64,000 bases of DNA, taken from positions 620,001 to 684,000 of the forward strand of contig NZ_JACXXO010000001.1 of assembly GCF_017980685.1 (NCBI RefSeq). Direction: 5' to 3'. The stretch is from Pseudomonas iridis (lineage in GTDB: Bacteria > Pseudomonadota > Gammaproteobacteria > Pseudomonadales > Pseudomonadaceae). The position numbers and the translations under genes are program-made. Positions 1-8,792 of this stretch are shown here, in pieces. Under the pieces are notes generated by a model that was not told the DNA's origin, ran no database searches, and saw only the letters and a list, made by a program, of their open reading frames with translations. The number at the start of each line of letters is the position of its first letter. Position 1 is the first letter of the stretch.

Positions 1-318
1 AAAGAAGAGATCGGAAGTTGGCTCAAAAAAACAGCCGAGTCCGGGCATATAAACGCACTAGGGGGCTATGCACTAAACATCGCCCATCTTCCAGACACTT
101 ATGGATTTCCTCTAGATTTGGTTAAGGCTTACGGCTTCACCTACTTAATAGCAAACCTCAAAGGCGGAGCAATCGCACCGGAAGACGCAAGATTGAATCT
201 CCTGGAAATTGCAAAAAAGATGCAACCTGAAGAAATAAAACAGGGAATCGCACTTTCTAAAGAATGGGAAAATAATCACCCCCCTCTTTCTTACTATGCT
301 CCCATTTACGGCTACTAA
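1..318 (+). CDS. Sel1-like repeat protein, C-terminal end only
   Basis: Partial gene: the open frame enters from the left edge and stops with TAA at 316-318, so only the last 105 residues are visible. The remaining segment has a helix-turn-helix repeat pattern ending in an MQPEEI...AL.KEW block, which resembles the terminal unit of Sel1-like (SLR/TPR) proteins, where a final helix usually reads like MTPEQIAEA..LA.EW. Sel1 repeats are protein-protein interaction modules, often in periplasmic or secreted proteins. Codons are more A/T-rich than in the core genes downstream, which is compatible with an accessory gene. The N-terminus, any signal peptide and the function cannot be judged. A strong hairpin terminator follows. 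Confidence 0.55.
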   Translation, partial: KEEIGSWLKKTAESGHINALGGYALNIAHLPDTYGFPLDLVKAYGFTYLIANLKGGAIAPEDARLNLLEIAKKMQPEEIKQGIALSKEWENNHPPLSYYAPIYGY

Positions 319-374
319 GCTGTTTCGCTGAAGGGTAGGTTTGCAAAACGCAGAATTTCATCAACACAAAATTG

Positions 375-408
375 CAAAAAAATCGCAGCCCAACGCTGCG
401 ATTTTTTC
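375..408. terminator. Bidirectional intrinsic terminator
   Basis: AAAAAATCGCAGC and GCTGCGATTTTTT form a perfect stem around a short CCAAC loop. The A-run on one side and the T-run on the other let it terminate both the Sel1-like gene (plus) and the converging DUF533 gene (minus). Confidence 0.85.
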
Positions 409-419
409 TTTCGTACCGT

Positions 420-1142
420 TTACACAGCAGCCAACCGCACCTGCTTCTCCAACTCCACCTTCAACCCCGGCTCCAGCTTCAACTGCCGCGCCAATTCATC
501 CAGGTAGCTCTTCTCCATAAAGCTCTCCTCGTCCACCAGCATCACACTGGCGATGTACATCTCTGCCGCCATCTCAGGCGTGCTGGCCGCGCGGGCGACG
601 TCTGCTGGGTCGAGGGGTTTGTTGAGTTCGGCGTGTAGCCAGTGTTGCAGTTCCTGATCGTTGTCGAGTTTGGTGAATTCGCCTTCGATCAGTTGGCGTT
701 CTCGGTCGTCGATATGGCCGTCAGCTTTGGCGGCGGCGACGAGGGCCTTGAGGATCGCCTGGCTGTGCAACTCGACCTGCGCTGGAGGCAAGCGGTCGAG
801 GGTTTGGGGTTCGCCTTGTGGTGCGGTGCCTTTTTGCGCGTTCCAGTTGCCGTAAGCCTTGTAGGCCAACACGCCCAGCGCGGCGAGGCCGCCGTAGACA
901 GCGACTTTGCCGCCGACATTACGCGCCTTTTTACTGCCGAGCAGCAGACCCATGGCGCCCGCCGCCAATGCACCACCACCCGCGCCAGAGAGCAGACCGC
1001 CAAGGCCACCGCCGCCGGAAGACCCGCCAAGCAAGCCACCCAAGCCACCGGCCGCCGATTTGTTCTGCGATCCGCCGGCCTTGTTCTGTAACAGATCCTG
1101 GCCGGATTTGAGAAGTTGATCGAGCAATCCACGGGTGTTCAT
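420..1142 (-). CDS. DUF533 / YebE-like inner-membrane protein with TerB-like domain
   Basis: A 240-residue protein. Residues 1-20 form an amphipathic helix, residues 22-57 are a Gly-rich low-complexity linker, residues about 56-70 and 78-95 are hydrophobic (likely membrane-associated), and residues about 120-240 are an all-helical acidic domain with a KADGHID..E motif typical of the TerB/DUF533 fold. This matches the DUF533 family (E. coli YebE), induced by envelope stress in enterics but of unknown biochemical role. The start is well supported: GGAGG lies 7 nt before the ATG at 1142. The gene is monocistronic, facing the Sel1-like gene across a shared terminator. Family assignment is firm, function is not. 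Confidence 0.85.
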   Translation of the reverse strand: MNTRGLLDQLLKSGQDLLQNKAGGSQNKSAAGGLGGLLGGSSGGGGLGGLLSGAGGGALAAGAMGLLLGSKKARNVGGKVAVYGGLAALGVLAYKAYGNWNAQKGTAPQGEPQTLDRLPPAQVELHSQAILKALVAAAKADGHIDDRERQLIEGEFTKLDNDQELQHWLHAELNKPLDPADVARAASTPEMAAEMYIASVMLVDEESFMEKSYLDELARQLKLEPGLKVELEKQVRLAAV

Positions 1143-1299
1143 GTTCCGCCTCCAAACTGGGGTTATCAGGATCTATAAGGCCCTCAGCCTAGTTCGAAAG
1201 TGCCCCGGAGAGACTCACAAGTGTGCTTCCAGATGTTGCTCGCCCTCGCCGCCACGGCCAGCCTCTTGACTACGCGTACAGCGAGCATTTCCTTCAGAC

Positions 1300-1331
1300 A
1301 AAAAAGGGCGGACTGTTAAGTCCGCCCCTTC
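1300..1331 (-). terminator. Intrinsic terminator after the 61-aa gene
   Basis: GGGCGGACT and AGTCCGCCC pair across a 4-nt loop. On the minus strand the stem is followed by a run of six T, directly downstream of the small gene at 1343-1528. Confidence 0.85.
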
Positions 1332-1342
1332 TTCATTTCAAC

Positions 1343-1528
1343 TCAAAACCGCGAAACACTCCTCATCGCGTCCACCAGATAGCGCATCGCTATCCGGTCG
1401 CTCTCCGAAAGCTCTCGATAACGCTCCACCAGTTTCAGTTCATCAGAGCTGAGCCTGCGTCTTCTACGGCCGCTGCCCAGGCAGGGAAAGATGCCCAACA
1501 TGTCGGTGATGCCTTGTATTTTTACCAT
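1343..1528 (-). CDS. Conserved small hypothetical protein (61 aa)
   Basis: A short basic protein: residues 1-19 are mildly hydrophobic (MVKIQGITDMLGIFPCLGSG), followed by five consecutive arginines and a helical segment (LSSDELKLVERYRELSESDR...). The gene has its own ribosome-binding site (AGAAGGA about 9 nt before the ATG) and its own strong terminator immediately downstream, so it looks like an independently transcribed real gene rather than a chance frame. I recognise no domain. The run of arginines and the regularly spaced charged helix are compatible with a nucleic-acid- or protein-binding small regulator, but that is only a guess. Confidence 0.65.
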   Translation of the reverse strand: MVKIQGITDMLGIFPCLGSGRRRRRLSSDELKLVERYRELSESDRIAMRYLVDAMRSVSRF

Positions 1529-1932
1529 GGACGATGTCCTTCTCTAATACGTCAAAGAACTGCTAAACCACCACATCGCCCTGCCCTTTTCAGCAGCGTC
1601 GAGTGCCCCACCGGTCTGAACGTTCGCGACCGGTCATGCCCATAGAATAGAAATTAATTCGGCGCTGGAAAGAGTTATTTAGAGTAATTAGTCGAGAAAA
1701 GCAGATATGTCGTATAAATCAGAAAGCGCTGTCGGAAAAAATACAGACATGTCTTGTTTCATTGCCAGTCAACGTCTTGTAATCAATCATTTCTGCTCGA
1801 CAATCGAACGGTTTAAGCTGTCCGGCATCTGTTTATAGTCCGTTGCGTTTGGTCGAAGGCTTGTCCGAACCGTTTTTTATGATCCAGCACGTGCCAGGAA
1901 AGGCGCGGGATTGCACACGACAGGTTGTATTT
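1529..1932. other. Intergenic region before opgD
   Basis: About 400 bp without a convincing gene, A/T-rich between about 1640 and 1850. It separates the divergent 61-aa gene and opgD and must hold both promoters. Apart from the candidate stress-sigma promoter listed separately I see no repeat or strong hairpin. An in-frame upstream extension of opgD to 1843 exists but lacks signal-peptide logic. Confidence 0.6.
1806..1831 (+). promoter_or_regulatory. Candidate AlgU (sigma-22)-type promoter for opgD
   Basis: GAACGG at 1806-1811, a 16-nt spacer and TCTG at 1828-1831 resemble the extracytoplasmic sigma consensus GAACTT-N16-TCTGA, placed about 100 nt before the opgD start. The last two bases of the -35 box and the final A of the -10 box do not match, so this is a tentative call. 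Confidence 0.3.
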
Positions 1933-3561
1933 ATGCACCGCAGGAATTTGCTCAAAGCGTCCATGGCCATTGCGGCTTACACCGGTCTTTGCGCCACCGG
2001 CCTGCTGGCCAGTCGTGCCTGGGCTGCCAATGGTGGCGCCGCCGATGGCGAGGCGCAGTCCTTCGATTTCGAAGCGCTGAAGCGTCAGGCCAAGCAACTC
2101 GCTGGCAACGCCTATCAGGACACCAAACAGGTGCTGCCGCCGACCCTGGCGACCATGACCCCGCAAAACTTCAACGCGATCCGCTACGACGGTGAGCATT
2201 CGTTGTGGAAGGAGAACAAGGGTCAACTGGACGTGCAGTTCTTCCACGTCGGCATGGGTTTCCGCCAGCCGGTGCGCATGTACAGCGTAGATGCCAAGAC
2301 CCGCACCGCCCGCGAGGTGCATTTCCGTCCGGCGCTGTTCAACTATGAAAACACCTCGGTCGACACCCAGCAGCTCAAAGGCGACCTGGGTTTTGCCGGT
2401 TTCAAGTTGTTCAAGGCTCCGGAACTTGATCGGCATGACGTGCTGTCGTTCCTCGGCGCCAGCTATTTCCGTGCAGTCGATGCCACTGGCCAATATGGCC
2501 TTTCGGCGCGCGGGCTGGCGATCGACACTTACGCTAAAAAACGCGAAGAATTCCCTGACTTCACCAAGTTCTGGTTCGAGACGCCGGACAAGAACGCCAC
2601 GCGTTTTGTGGTGTATGCCCTGCTCGATTCGCCGAGTGCCACCGGCGCTTACCGGTTCGACATCGATTGCCAGGCTGAACGCGTGGTGATGGAAGTCGAC
2701 GCACACATCAATGCGCGTACTGCCATCGAACAATTGGGCATCTCGCCGATGACGAGTATGTTCAGCTGCGGCACCCACGAGCGCCGTATGTGCGACACCA
2801 TTCACCCGCAAATCCACGATTCGGATCGCCTGGCGATGTGGCGTGGCAACGGCGAGTGGGTCTGCCGCCCGCTGAACAACCCGGCAACCCTGCAATTCAA
2901 CGCGTTTGCCGACAAGGATCCGAAAGGCTTTGGCCTGGTGCAGACCGACCATGAGTTCGCCAACTATCAGGACACCGTCGACTGGTACAGCAAACGTCCG
3001 AGCCTGTGGGTTGAACCTACAACCGCGTGGGGCGAAGGCTCTATCGATCTGCTGGAAATTCCTACAACCGGCGAAACCCTCGATAACATCGTGGCGTTCT
3101 GGACACCGAAAAAACCGGTGGCTGCCGGGGATTCGCTGAATTACGGCTACAAGCTCTACTGGAGCGCCCTGCCGCCGGTGAGTACGCCACTGGCGCGGGT
3201 GCACGCCACGCGTTCCGGGATGGGCGGTTTCGTCGAAGGCTGGGCACCCGGCGAGCACTATCCGCCAGTCTGGGCGCGTCGTTTCGCCGTGGACTTCAAC
3301 GGCGGCGGTCTCGATCGCCTGCCGCCAGGCACCGGGATTGAGCCGGTAGTCACCTGCTCGAACGGCAAGGTGCAGGACTTCAGCGTGCTGGTGCTGGATG
3401 ACATCAAGGGCTATCGGATCCTGTTCGATTGGTATCCAACCAATGACAGCGTGGAGCCGGTTGAGCTGCGGTTGTTCATCCGTACCAATGACCGCACGTT
3501 GAGTGAGACCTGGTTGTACCAGTACTTCCCGCCGGCGCCGGACAAGCGTAAGTACCCTTGA
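1933..3561 (+). CDS. opgD: Glucan biosynthesis protein D (OpgD/MdoD)
   Basis: A 542-residue periplasmic protein of the MdoG/OpgD family (E. coli OpgD is about 550 aa), involved in building osmoregulated periplasmic glucans, cyclic or branched beta-glucans made at low osmolarity. I chose ATG 1933 rather than an in-frame ATG 90 nt upstream because it puts a twin-arginine signal at the N-terminus: M-H-RR-NLLK, a hydrophobic stretch, then A-W-A before a likely cleavage around residue 30. OpgD is a known Tat substrate and OpgG is not, which separates the two paralogues. No opgH/opgG lies adjacent, so the gene stands alone. The ribosome-binding site before 1933 is weak. Confidence 0.9.
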   Translation: MHRRNLLKASMAIAAYTGLCATGLLASRAWAANGGAADGEAQSFDFEALKRQAKQLAGNAYQDTKQVLPPTLATMTPQNFNAIRYDGEHSLWKENKGQLDVQFFHVGMGFRQPVRMYSVDAKTRTAREVHFRPALFNYENTSVDTQQLKGDLGFAGFKLFKAPELDRHDVLSFLGASYFRAVDATGQYGLSARGLAIDTYAKKREEFPDFTKFWFETPDKNATRFVVYALLDSPSATGAYRFDIDCQAERVVMEVDAHINARTAIEQLGISPMTSMFSCGTHERRMCDTIHPQIHDSDRLAMWRGNGEWVCRPLNNPATLQFNAFADKDPKGFGLVQTDHEFANYQDTVDWYSKRPSLWVEPTTAWGEGSIDLLEIPTTGETLDNIVAFWTPKKPVAAGDSLNYGYKLYWSALPPVSTPLARVHATRSGMGGFVEGWAPGEHYPPVWARRFAVDFNGGGLDRLPPGTGIEPVVTCSNGKVQDFSVLVLDDIKGYRILFDWYPTNDSVEPVELRLFIRTNDRTLSETWLYQYFPPAPDKRKYP

Positions 3562-3587
3562 GGGATCTCTAGCGTCTGATCGGACCC

Positions 3588-3679
3588 CATCGCTGGCAAG
3601 CCAGCTCCCACAGTGGTTGGAGTTGAACGCAGATTTTGTGTAAAGCGCCAAACCTGTGGGAGCTGGCTTGCCAGCGATG
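3588..3679. repeat. REP doublet (REPIN), family B
   Basis: An inverted pair of the unit CATCGCTGGCAAGCCAGCTC(CCACAG), with the second copy at 3654-3679, separated by about 40 bp. Such paired extragenic palindromes are typical of the P. fluorescens group. It lies between opgD and its terminator. Confidence 0.85.
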
Positions 3680-3716
3680 ACGGCAGCACCAGCAATAAAT
3701 TACTGAGGCATAAAAA

Positions 3717-3751
3717 CAAAGCCCCGGCCATCACTGGTCGGGGCTTTTTGC
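3717..3751. terminator. Bidirectional terminator between opgD and the Old Yellow Enzyme gene
   Basis: AAGCCCCG...CGGGGCTTTTT hairpin with complementary arms (AAAGCCCCGGCCA / TGGTCGGGGCTTTTT), shared by the converging genes on either side. Confidence 0.8.
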
Positions 3752-3766
3752 TTTACCGCTACTGAC

Positions 3767-4873
3767 TCAGTCGCGCAGATCAGACTCATGAATCGGCTGA
3801 TCACGATGGGTCGCGCGCTGATATTGCGCCGGCCACACCGCTTTGCGTCCCCCCAGATCATCATCGGCGTGCAGCGGCCAGTACGGATCACGCAGCAGCT
3901 CGCGAGCGAGGAAGATGATGTCGGCCTGACAGGTGCGCAGAATGTGCTCGGCCTGGGCGGGCTCGGTAATCATTCCCACAGTGCCGGTGGCAATGCCTGA
4001 CTCCTTGCGCACGCGTTCGGCGAAGCGGGTTTGGTAGCCCGGCCCAACGGGAATCTCAGCGTTGGCTGCGGTGCCGCCCGACGAAACGTCGATCAAGTCC
4101 ACTCCGAGGGTGTGCAGGCGACGCGCCAGCTCCACGGTTTCGTCAGGGTTCCAGCCGTCCTCGACCCAGTCGGTAGCCGACACGCGGACAAACACCGGCA
4201 ACTCTTCCGGCCAGACAGCGCGAACGGCTTCGGTGACCTGCAGCACCAGGCGAATGCGATTTTCGAAGGAGCCGCCGTACTGATCCCGCCGTTGATTACT
4301 CAGCGGCGACAGAAACTGATGCAGCAGGTAACCATGGGCCGCATGCACTTCGACCACACTGAAGCCCGCCGTCAGCGCGCGCTTGGCGGCATCCACAAAG
4401 GCTTGAATGACGTCAGCGATCTGCGCCTCATCGAGCTGTTTCGGTTGGGTGTGTTGCGGGTCGAAGGCAATCGGTGAAGGGCCGACCGGCGTCCAGCCAC
4501 CATCATCGGGTTTGACGCTGCCATGCTTGCCGATCCACGGACGGTGAGTGCTGGCCTTGCGCCCGGCGTGAGCCAGTTGAATGCCGGCGACCGCGCCCTG
4601 AGCAGTAATGAATCGGGTGATGCGTTGCAGCGGTTCGATCTGGTCGTCGTTCCACAGGCCAAGGTCTTCGGCGGTGATCCGCCCGTCAGCCGTGACCGCC
4701 GTGGCTTCGGTGAATACCAGCCCGGCGCCGCCCACCGCGCGGCTGCCGAGGTGCACCAGATGCCAGTCGTTGGCCAGGCCGTCGACGCTGGAGTACTGGC
4801 ACATGGGCGATACGGCGATGCGGTTGGGCAGGGTCAGTTGGCGAAGGTTAAAAGGTTCAAGCAGCAGACTCAT
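3767..4873 (-). CDS. NADH:flavin oxidoreductase, Old Yellow Enzyme (YqjM/XenA class)
   Basis: A 368-residue TIM-barrel FMN enzyme that reduces activated C=C bonds (enones, sometimes nitro compounds or other xenobiotics) with NAD(P)H. Diagnostic residues of the thermophilic-like YqjM/XenA class are visible: Cys25 in PMCQYS (redox tuning at the flavin), HAGRK at 102-106, and the substrate-binding pair His177/His180 in VHAAHGY. Length fits the class (about 340-370). It stands alone on the minus strand between a bidirectional terminator and a REP pair, so the physiological substrate cannot be read from context. It could be called namA or xenA, but I leave the symbol blank. Confidence 0.88.
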   Translation of the reverse strand: MSLLLEPFNLRQLTLPNRIAVSPMCQYSSVDGLANDWHLVHLGSRAVGGAGLVFTEATAVTADGRITAEDLGLWNDDQIEPLQRITRFITAQGAVAGIQLAHAGRKASTHRPWIGKHGSVKPDDGGWTPVGPSPIAFDPQHTQPKQLDEAQIADVIQAFVDAAKRALTAGFSVVEVHAAHGYLLHQFLSPLSNQRRDQYGGSFENRIRLVLQVTEAVRAVWPEELPVFVRVSATDWVEDGWNPDETVELARRLHTLGVDLIDVSSGGTAANAEIPVGPGYQTRFAERVRKESGIATGTVGMITEPAQAEHILRTCQADIIFLARELLRDPYWPLHADDDLGGRKAVWPAQYQRATHRDQPIHESDLRD

Positions 4874-5070
4874 GGGGCACCTCTCAAATCAGTGGGCAGG
4901 CTCCAGGGTTCTGTTTGAAAAGTCGACGAGTGACAGGAAAAGGTGCAGCACCCGCCCCCGCGGGCAAAAAATTCGACAAGACGTCACAAGGCCAATCAAG
5001 CAGTGCTTAGAGCCTAGTCGACAACCGGGGATGAGGGAGGGTTCAGAGTAATTCTGTGTGTGAAAGTCCG

Positions 5071-5139
5071 CCTTCGCGAGCAGGCTCGCTCCCACAAGGA
5101 CAACACCGTACCTGTGGGAGTGAGCCTGCTCGCGAAGGG
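5071..5139. repeat. REP doublet, family A
   Basis: Inverted pair of the unit TCGCGAGCAGGCTCGCTCCC(ACA) separated by about 20 bp, just beyond the recJ stop codon. Same family as at 18993, 27193, 47031 and 48666. Confidence 0.85.
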
Positions 5140-5140
5140 G

Positions 5141-6850
5141 TCAGCGCGGTTCGATGTGGGCAATCATCAGTTGCACGGTCTCGTTGCCACGAAACTCGTT
5201 GACGTCGAGTTTGTAGGCCAGTTCGACCCATTGAATCGTCGGGTTGGGCCAGATATCACGATCGATACCGAACGCAATGCCGTCGAGTTTCACCGAGCCG
5301 CATTCACTTTTCAGCACCACTTTCAGGTGACGCTCGCCGACTACGCGCTGCTCGACCAACTGGAACACACCGTGGAACAGCGGCTCAGGAAAGTGTTGCC
5401 CCCACGGCCCGGCATGGCGCAGGGCGCGGGCCAGTTCGAGATGGAATTCTTCAACGGCCAGCGTGCCATCGGACAGCAAGCGCCCGGTCAGGTCCTCTTC
5501 GCGAAGCTGCCTGCGCACTTCGGCGTCGAATGCTTCGGCGAATAACGGAAAATTTTCTTGCGACAAGGTCAGGCCAGCCGCCATCGCGTGGCCACCGTAC
5601 TTGGCAATCAGGTTAGGGTGTTGCGCCGCGACCACGCTCAACGCATCGCGAATATGGAAACCCTGCACCGAACGCCCGGAGCCCTTGAGCAAACCGTCGC
5701 CAGCGTCGGCAAAGGCAATGGTCGGACGGAAATAACGCTCTTTCATCCGCGAGGCCAGAATACCGATAACACCCTGGTGCCATTCAGGATCAAACAGGCA
5801 CAGGCCAAACGGCATCGACTCGACGGGCAGATCCTTGAGCTGGGCCAGCGCTTCACGCTGCATGCCCTGCTCGATGGATTTGCGATCCTGATTCATGCCA
5901 TCCAGTTGCGCGGCCATTTCCCGGGCGAGGTTGGTGTCGGCGGTGAGCAGGCATTCGATGCCCAGGCTCATGTCATCCAGACGCCCGGCGGCGTTCAGCC
6001 GTGGGCCGACGATGAACCCCAGATCGGTTGAAGTGATGCGCGCTGCATCACGCTTGGCCACTTCGAGAATCGCTTTGATCCCCGGCCGCGCGCGCCCGGC
6101 ACGAATCCGCTCCAACCCCTGATGCACCAGAATCCGGTTGTTGGCGTCCAGCGGCACCACGTCAGCGACGCTGCCCAGCGCCACCAGATCGAGCAGTTCG
6201 CCGATGTTCGGTTGCGGCGCGTTCTCGTACCAGCCGAGGCTGCGCAGGCGCGCCCGCAAGGCCATCAACACGTAGAAAATCACCCCGACCCCGGCCAGTG
6301 CCTTGCTTGGGAACTCGCAGCCCGGCTGGTTTGGATTGACCAGCGCATCGGCCAACGGCAGTTCATCGCCGGGCAAGTGGTGGTCGGTGATCAATACTTT
6401 GAGCCCGGCCTTCTTGGCGGCAGCCACACCTTCGACGCTGGAGATGCCGTTGTCGACAGTGATCAACAATTGCGGCTCACGGGTCAGCGCAACTTCGACG
6501 ATTTCCGGGGTCAGGCCGTAGCCGTATTCAAAGCGGTTCGGCACCAGATAGTCGACATGCGCCGCGCCCAACAAACGCAAGCCGAGCATGCCGACGGTGC
6601 TGGCCGTCGCGCCATCGGCATCGAAGTCACCGACGATGAGGATGCGCTGACGTTGTTCCAGCGCCGTCACCAGCAGGTCTACCGCGGCCTCGATGCCCTT
6701 GAGTTTCACAAACGGGATCAAGTGCTTGAGGCTCTTGTCCAGCTCCACCTCGGACCGCACGCCCCGCGCCGCGTACAAGCGGGTCAGCAGCGGCGGCAGA
6801 TCACCGAGAAATGGCAGAGTGGCAGGCAGTTGGCGAGGTTCGATGCGCAT
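5141..6850 (-). CDS. recJ: Single-stranded-DNA-specific exonuclease RecJ
   Basis: A 569-residue 5'-3' single-strand exonuclease acting in RecFOR recombination, mismatch and base-excision repair. DHH-superfamily motifs are in order: DFDADG at 75-80 (metal site), a DNGIS block near residue 132, DHH near residue 158, and the DHHA1 motif GGHAMAAG near residue 420, followed by the C-terminal OB-fold. Length matches RecJ of gammaproteobacteria (about 570-577). The gene is followed by a REP pair and preceded by yaeQ in the same direction with a short gap, so the two may be cotranscribed. Confidence 0.95.
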   Translation of the reverse strand: MRIEPRQLPATLPFLGDLPPLLTRLYAARGVRSEVELDKSLKHLIPFVKLKGIEAAVDLLVTALEQRQRILIVGDFDADGATASTVGMLGLRLLGAAHVDYLVPNRFEYGYGLTPEIVEVALTREPQLLITVDNGISSVEGVAAAKKAGLKVLITDHHLPGDELPLADALVNPNQPGCEFPSKALAGVGVIFYVLMALRARLRSLGWYENAPQPNIGELLDLVALGSVADVVPLDANNRILVHQGLERIRAGRARPGIKAILEVAKRDAARITSTDLGFIVGPRLNAAGRLDDMSLGIECLLTADTNLAREMAAQLDGMNQDRKSIEQGMQREALAQLKDLPVESMPFGLCLFDPEWHQGVIGILASRMKERYFRPTIAFADAGDGLLKGSGRSVQGFHIRDALSVVAAQHPNLIAKYGGHAMAAGLTLSQENFPLFAEAFDAEVRRQLREEDLTGRLLSDGTLAVEEFHLELARALRHAGPWGQHFPEPLFHGVFQLVEQRVVGERHLKVVLKSECGSVKLDGIAFGIDRDIWPNPTIQWVELAYKLDVNEFRGNETVQLMIAHIEPR

Positions 6851-6903
6851 GGGGTGACGGAGACTTCTCTTGAATACGTAGGATTAATCAGCGATGGCGC
6901 GAA

Positions 6904-7446
6904 TCAGCCGCGCTCGCCTTGCAGCCATTGCAACTGGACTTCGTGTTGACCACGGTCGTCGGTGACGAAAATCGTCCCTTCGCTGATCATCACGTCCCAC
7001 TTGATGACGCGGGGCATGTCCTTGGCCAGGGTTTCCAGGACTTCTTGCGGGACGGCGGCGATGTTGACGTTTTTCAGGTTCTTGATCGCCGGGATCACCT
7101 TGGTTTCCCACACGCGCAGGCTGCCATAGGCGAGCAGGCTGGTGCGCTCGGTACGGCGCGAGCACCAGGTCAGACGGTCGGAATCAGGCTGGCCGACTTC
7201 GATCCAGTGCAGGACACGGTCGTCCAGGCTTTTTTCCCACAGCGCAGGTTCATCCACATCTGACAGACCACGGCCAAACGACAACTGCTCGTTGTACCAG
7301 AGGGCGTAGGCCAGCAACCGCACGGTCATGCGCTCTTCGGTCTCCGAAGGGTGACGGGCGATGGTCTGCTTGACGCTCTCGTAGACACTGCGGTCGAGGT
7401 CGGTGAGGTTCAGTTCAAATTTGTAAGTGGTGGAAGGCTGGGCCAT
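6904..7446 (-). CDS. yaeQ: YaeQ family protein
   Basis: A 180-residue protein of the YaeQ family, a PD-(D/E)XK-nuclease-like fold of unsettled role (E. coli YaeQ, 181 aa, was once proposed as an RfaH-like antiterminator). The start at MAQPSTTYKF is preferred to an in-frame start 33 nt further upstream because it matches the usual YaeQ N-terminus. Conserved blocks include TVRLLAYALW and the WIEVGQPDSDRL motif with its acidic residues. It lies 50 nt upstream of recJ on the same strand and is divergent from the CoA-transferase gene. Confidence 0.88.
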   Translation of the reverse strand: MAQPSTTYKFELNLTDLDRSVYESVKQTIARHPSETEERMTVRLLAYALWYNEQLSFGRGLSDVDEPALWEKSLDDRVLHWIEVGQPDSDRLTWCSRRTERTSLLAYGSLRVWETKVIPAIKNLKNVNIAAVPQEVLETLAKDMPRVIKWDVMISEGTIFVTDDRGQHEVQLQWLQGERG

Positions 7447-7592
7447 GAACGGGCTTCTTGATACGAGGAAAGTCGGCAAGTCTAACCGATGCGGTAGGCA
7501 ATCATCGAATTGATGGCGATCAACTTGGGGCGCCTGACGGCCGGCTATGTTAAAACGCTGTATACGCTCAGCCTTGTCCTACAGGATTCTGT

Positions 7593-8792
7593 ATGCCGTT
7601 CGCCAATAAACCGCTCAGCGGTGTGAAAGTCATTGAATTGGGTACGTTGATTGCCGGGCCATTTGCCTCGCGCATTTGCGGCGAGTTCGGCGCCGAAGTG
7701 ATCAAGATCGAATCGCCGGACGGCGGTGATCCGCTGCGCAAATGGCGCAAGTTGTACGAAGGCACGTCCTTGTGGTGGTTTGTTCAGGCGCGCAACAAGA
7801 AGTCGCTGACGCTGAACCTCAAACACCCTGACGGTTTGGCCATCCTGAAAAAACTGCTCGCTGAAGCCGATATCCTGATCGAGAACTTCCGCCCGGGCGT
7901 ATTGGAAAAACTCGGTCTGAGCTGGGAAACCCTGCACGCCTTGAACCCGAAACTGGTGATGGTGCGCCTCTCAGGCTTTGGCCAAACCGGGCCGATGAAG
8001 GATCAACCGGGTTTCGGAGCCGTGGGCGAATCCATGGGTGGCTTGCGCTACATCACCGGTTTCGAGGATCGACCGCCGGTGCGCACCGGGATCTCCATCG
8101 GCGATTCGATTGCGGCGCTGTGGGGCGTGATCGGCGCGCTGATGGCGCTGCGTCATCGTGAGGTCAACGGCGGTTTGGGCCAAGTGGTTGATGTCGCACT
8201 GTATGAAGCAATCTTCGCCATGATGGAAAGCATGGTGCCGGAGTTCGACGTGTTCGGTTTCATCCGCGAGCGCACCGGCAACATCATGCCCGGCATCACG
8301 CCCTCCTCGATCCACACCAGCGCCGACGGCAAGCATGTGCAGATCGGCGCCAATGGCGATGCGATTTTCAAGCGTTTCATGCTGACCATCGGCCGTGAAG
8401 ATCTGGCCAACGACCCGATGCTGGCCAGCAACGACGGGCGCGACAGTCGACGTGACGAGTTGTATGGGGTAATCGATCGCTGGGTCAATTCGCTGCCACT
8501 GCAAACCGTGCTGGATCTGCTCAATCAGGCCGACGTGCCGGTCAGCCGGATCTTCAGCGCCGAGGACATGTTCACCGATCCACAATATCTGGCCCGGGAA
8601 ATGTTCCTGCACGCCAAATTGCCGGATGGCAAACCCTTCAAGATGCCCGGCATCGTGCCGAAACTCTCAGAGACACCGGGCTCCTCCGAATGGGTCGGGC
8701 CGCAGCTTGGTGAACACAATGCGCAGGTACTCCACGATCTTGGCTACGACGAGAAGCAGATCGCCCGGCTGCGTGAAGACGGAGCCATTTGA
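7593..8792 (+). CDS. Family III CoA-transferase (CaiB/BaiF type)
   Basis: A 399-residue class III CoA-transferase, which moves CoA between a donor acyl-CoA and a free carboxylic acid through an aspartyl-CoA anhydride. Visible signatures are the N-terminal L.G..V.ELG...AGP block with the nucleotide-side E.FGAEVIKIE strand, NPKLVMVRLSGFGQTGP near residue 120-134, and the catalytic Asp171 in RTGISIGDS, which aligns with Asp169 of formyl-CoA transferase. AGGA precedes the ATG at a good distance. It overlaps the start of a solute-binding-protein gene, suggesting one transcript. The substrate is unknown. Confidence 0.88.
   Translation: MPFANKPLSGVKVIELGTLIAGPFASRICGEFGAEVIKIESPDGGDPLRKWRKLYEGTSLWWFVQARNKKSLTLNLKHPDGLAILKKLLAEADILIENFRPGVLEKLGLSWETLHALNPKLVMVRLSGFGQTGPMKDQPGFGAVGESMGGLRYITGFEDRPPVRTGISIGDSIAALWGVIGALMALRHREVNGGLGQVVDVALYEAIFAMMESMVPEFDVFGFIRERTGNIMPGITPSSIHTSADGKHVQIGANGDAIFKRFMLTIGREDLANDPMLASNDGRDSRRDELYGVIDRWVNSLPLQTVLDLLNQADVPVSRIFSAEDMFTDPQYLAREMFLHAKLPDGKPFKMPGIVPKLSETPGSSEWVGPQLGEHNAQVLHDLGYDEKQIARLREDGAI

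Noticed and set aside
1813..3651. 612-codon open frame on the minus strand across opgD
   Set aside because: Antisense shadow of a well-recognised gene, composition rich in His/Arg as expected for a mirrored high-GC frame, no start signal.
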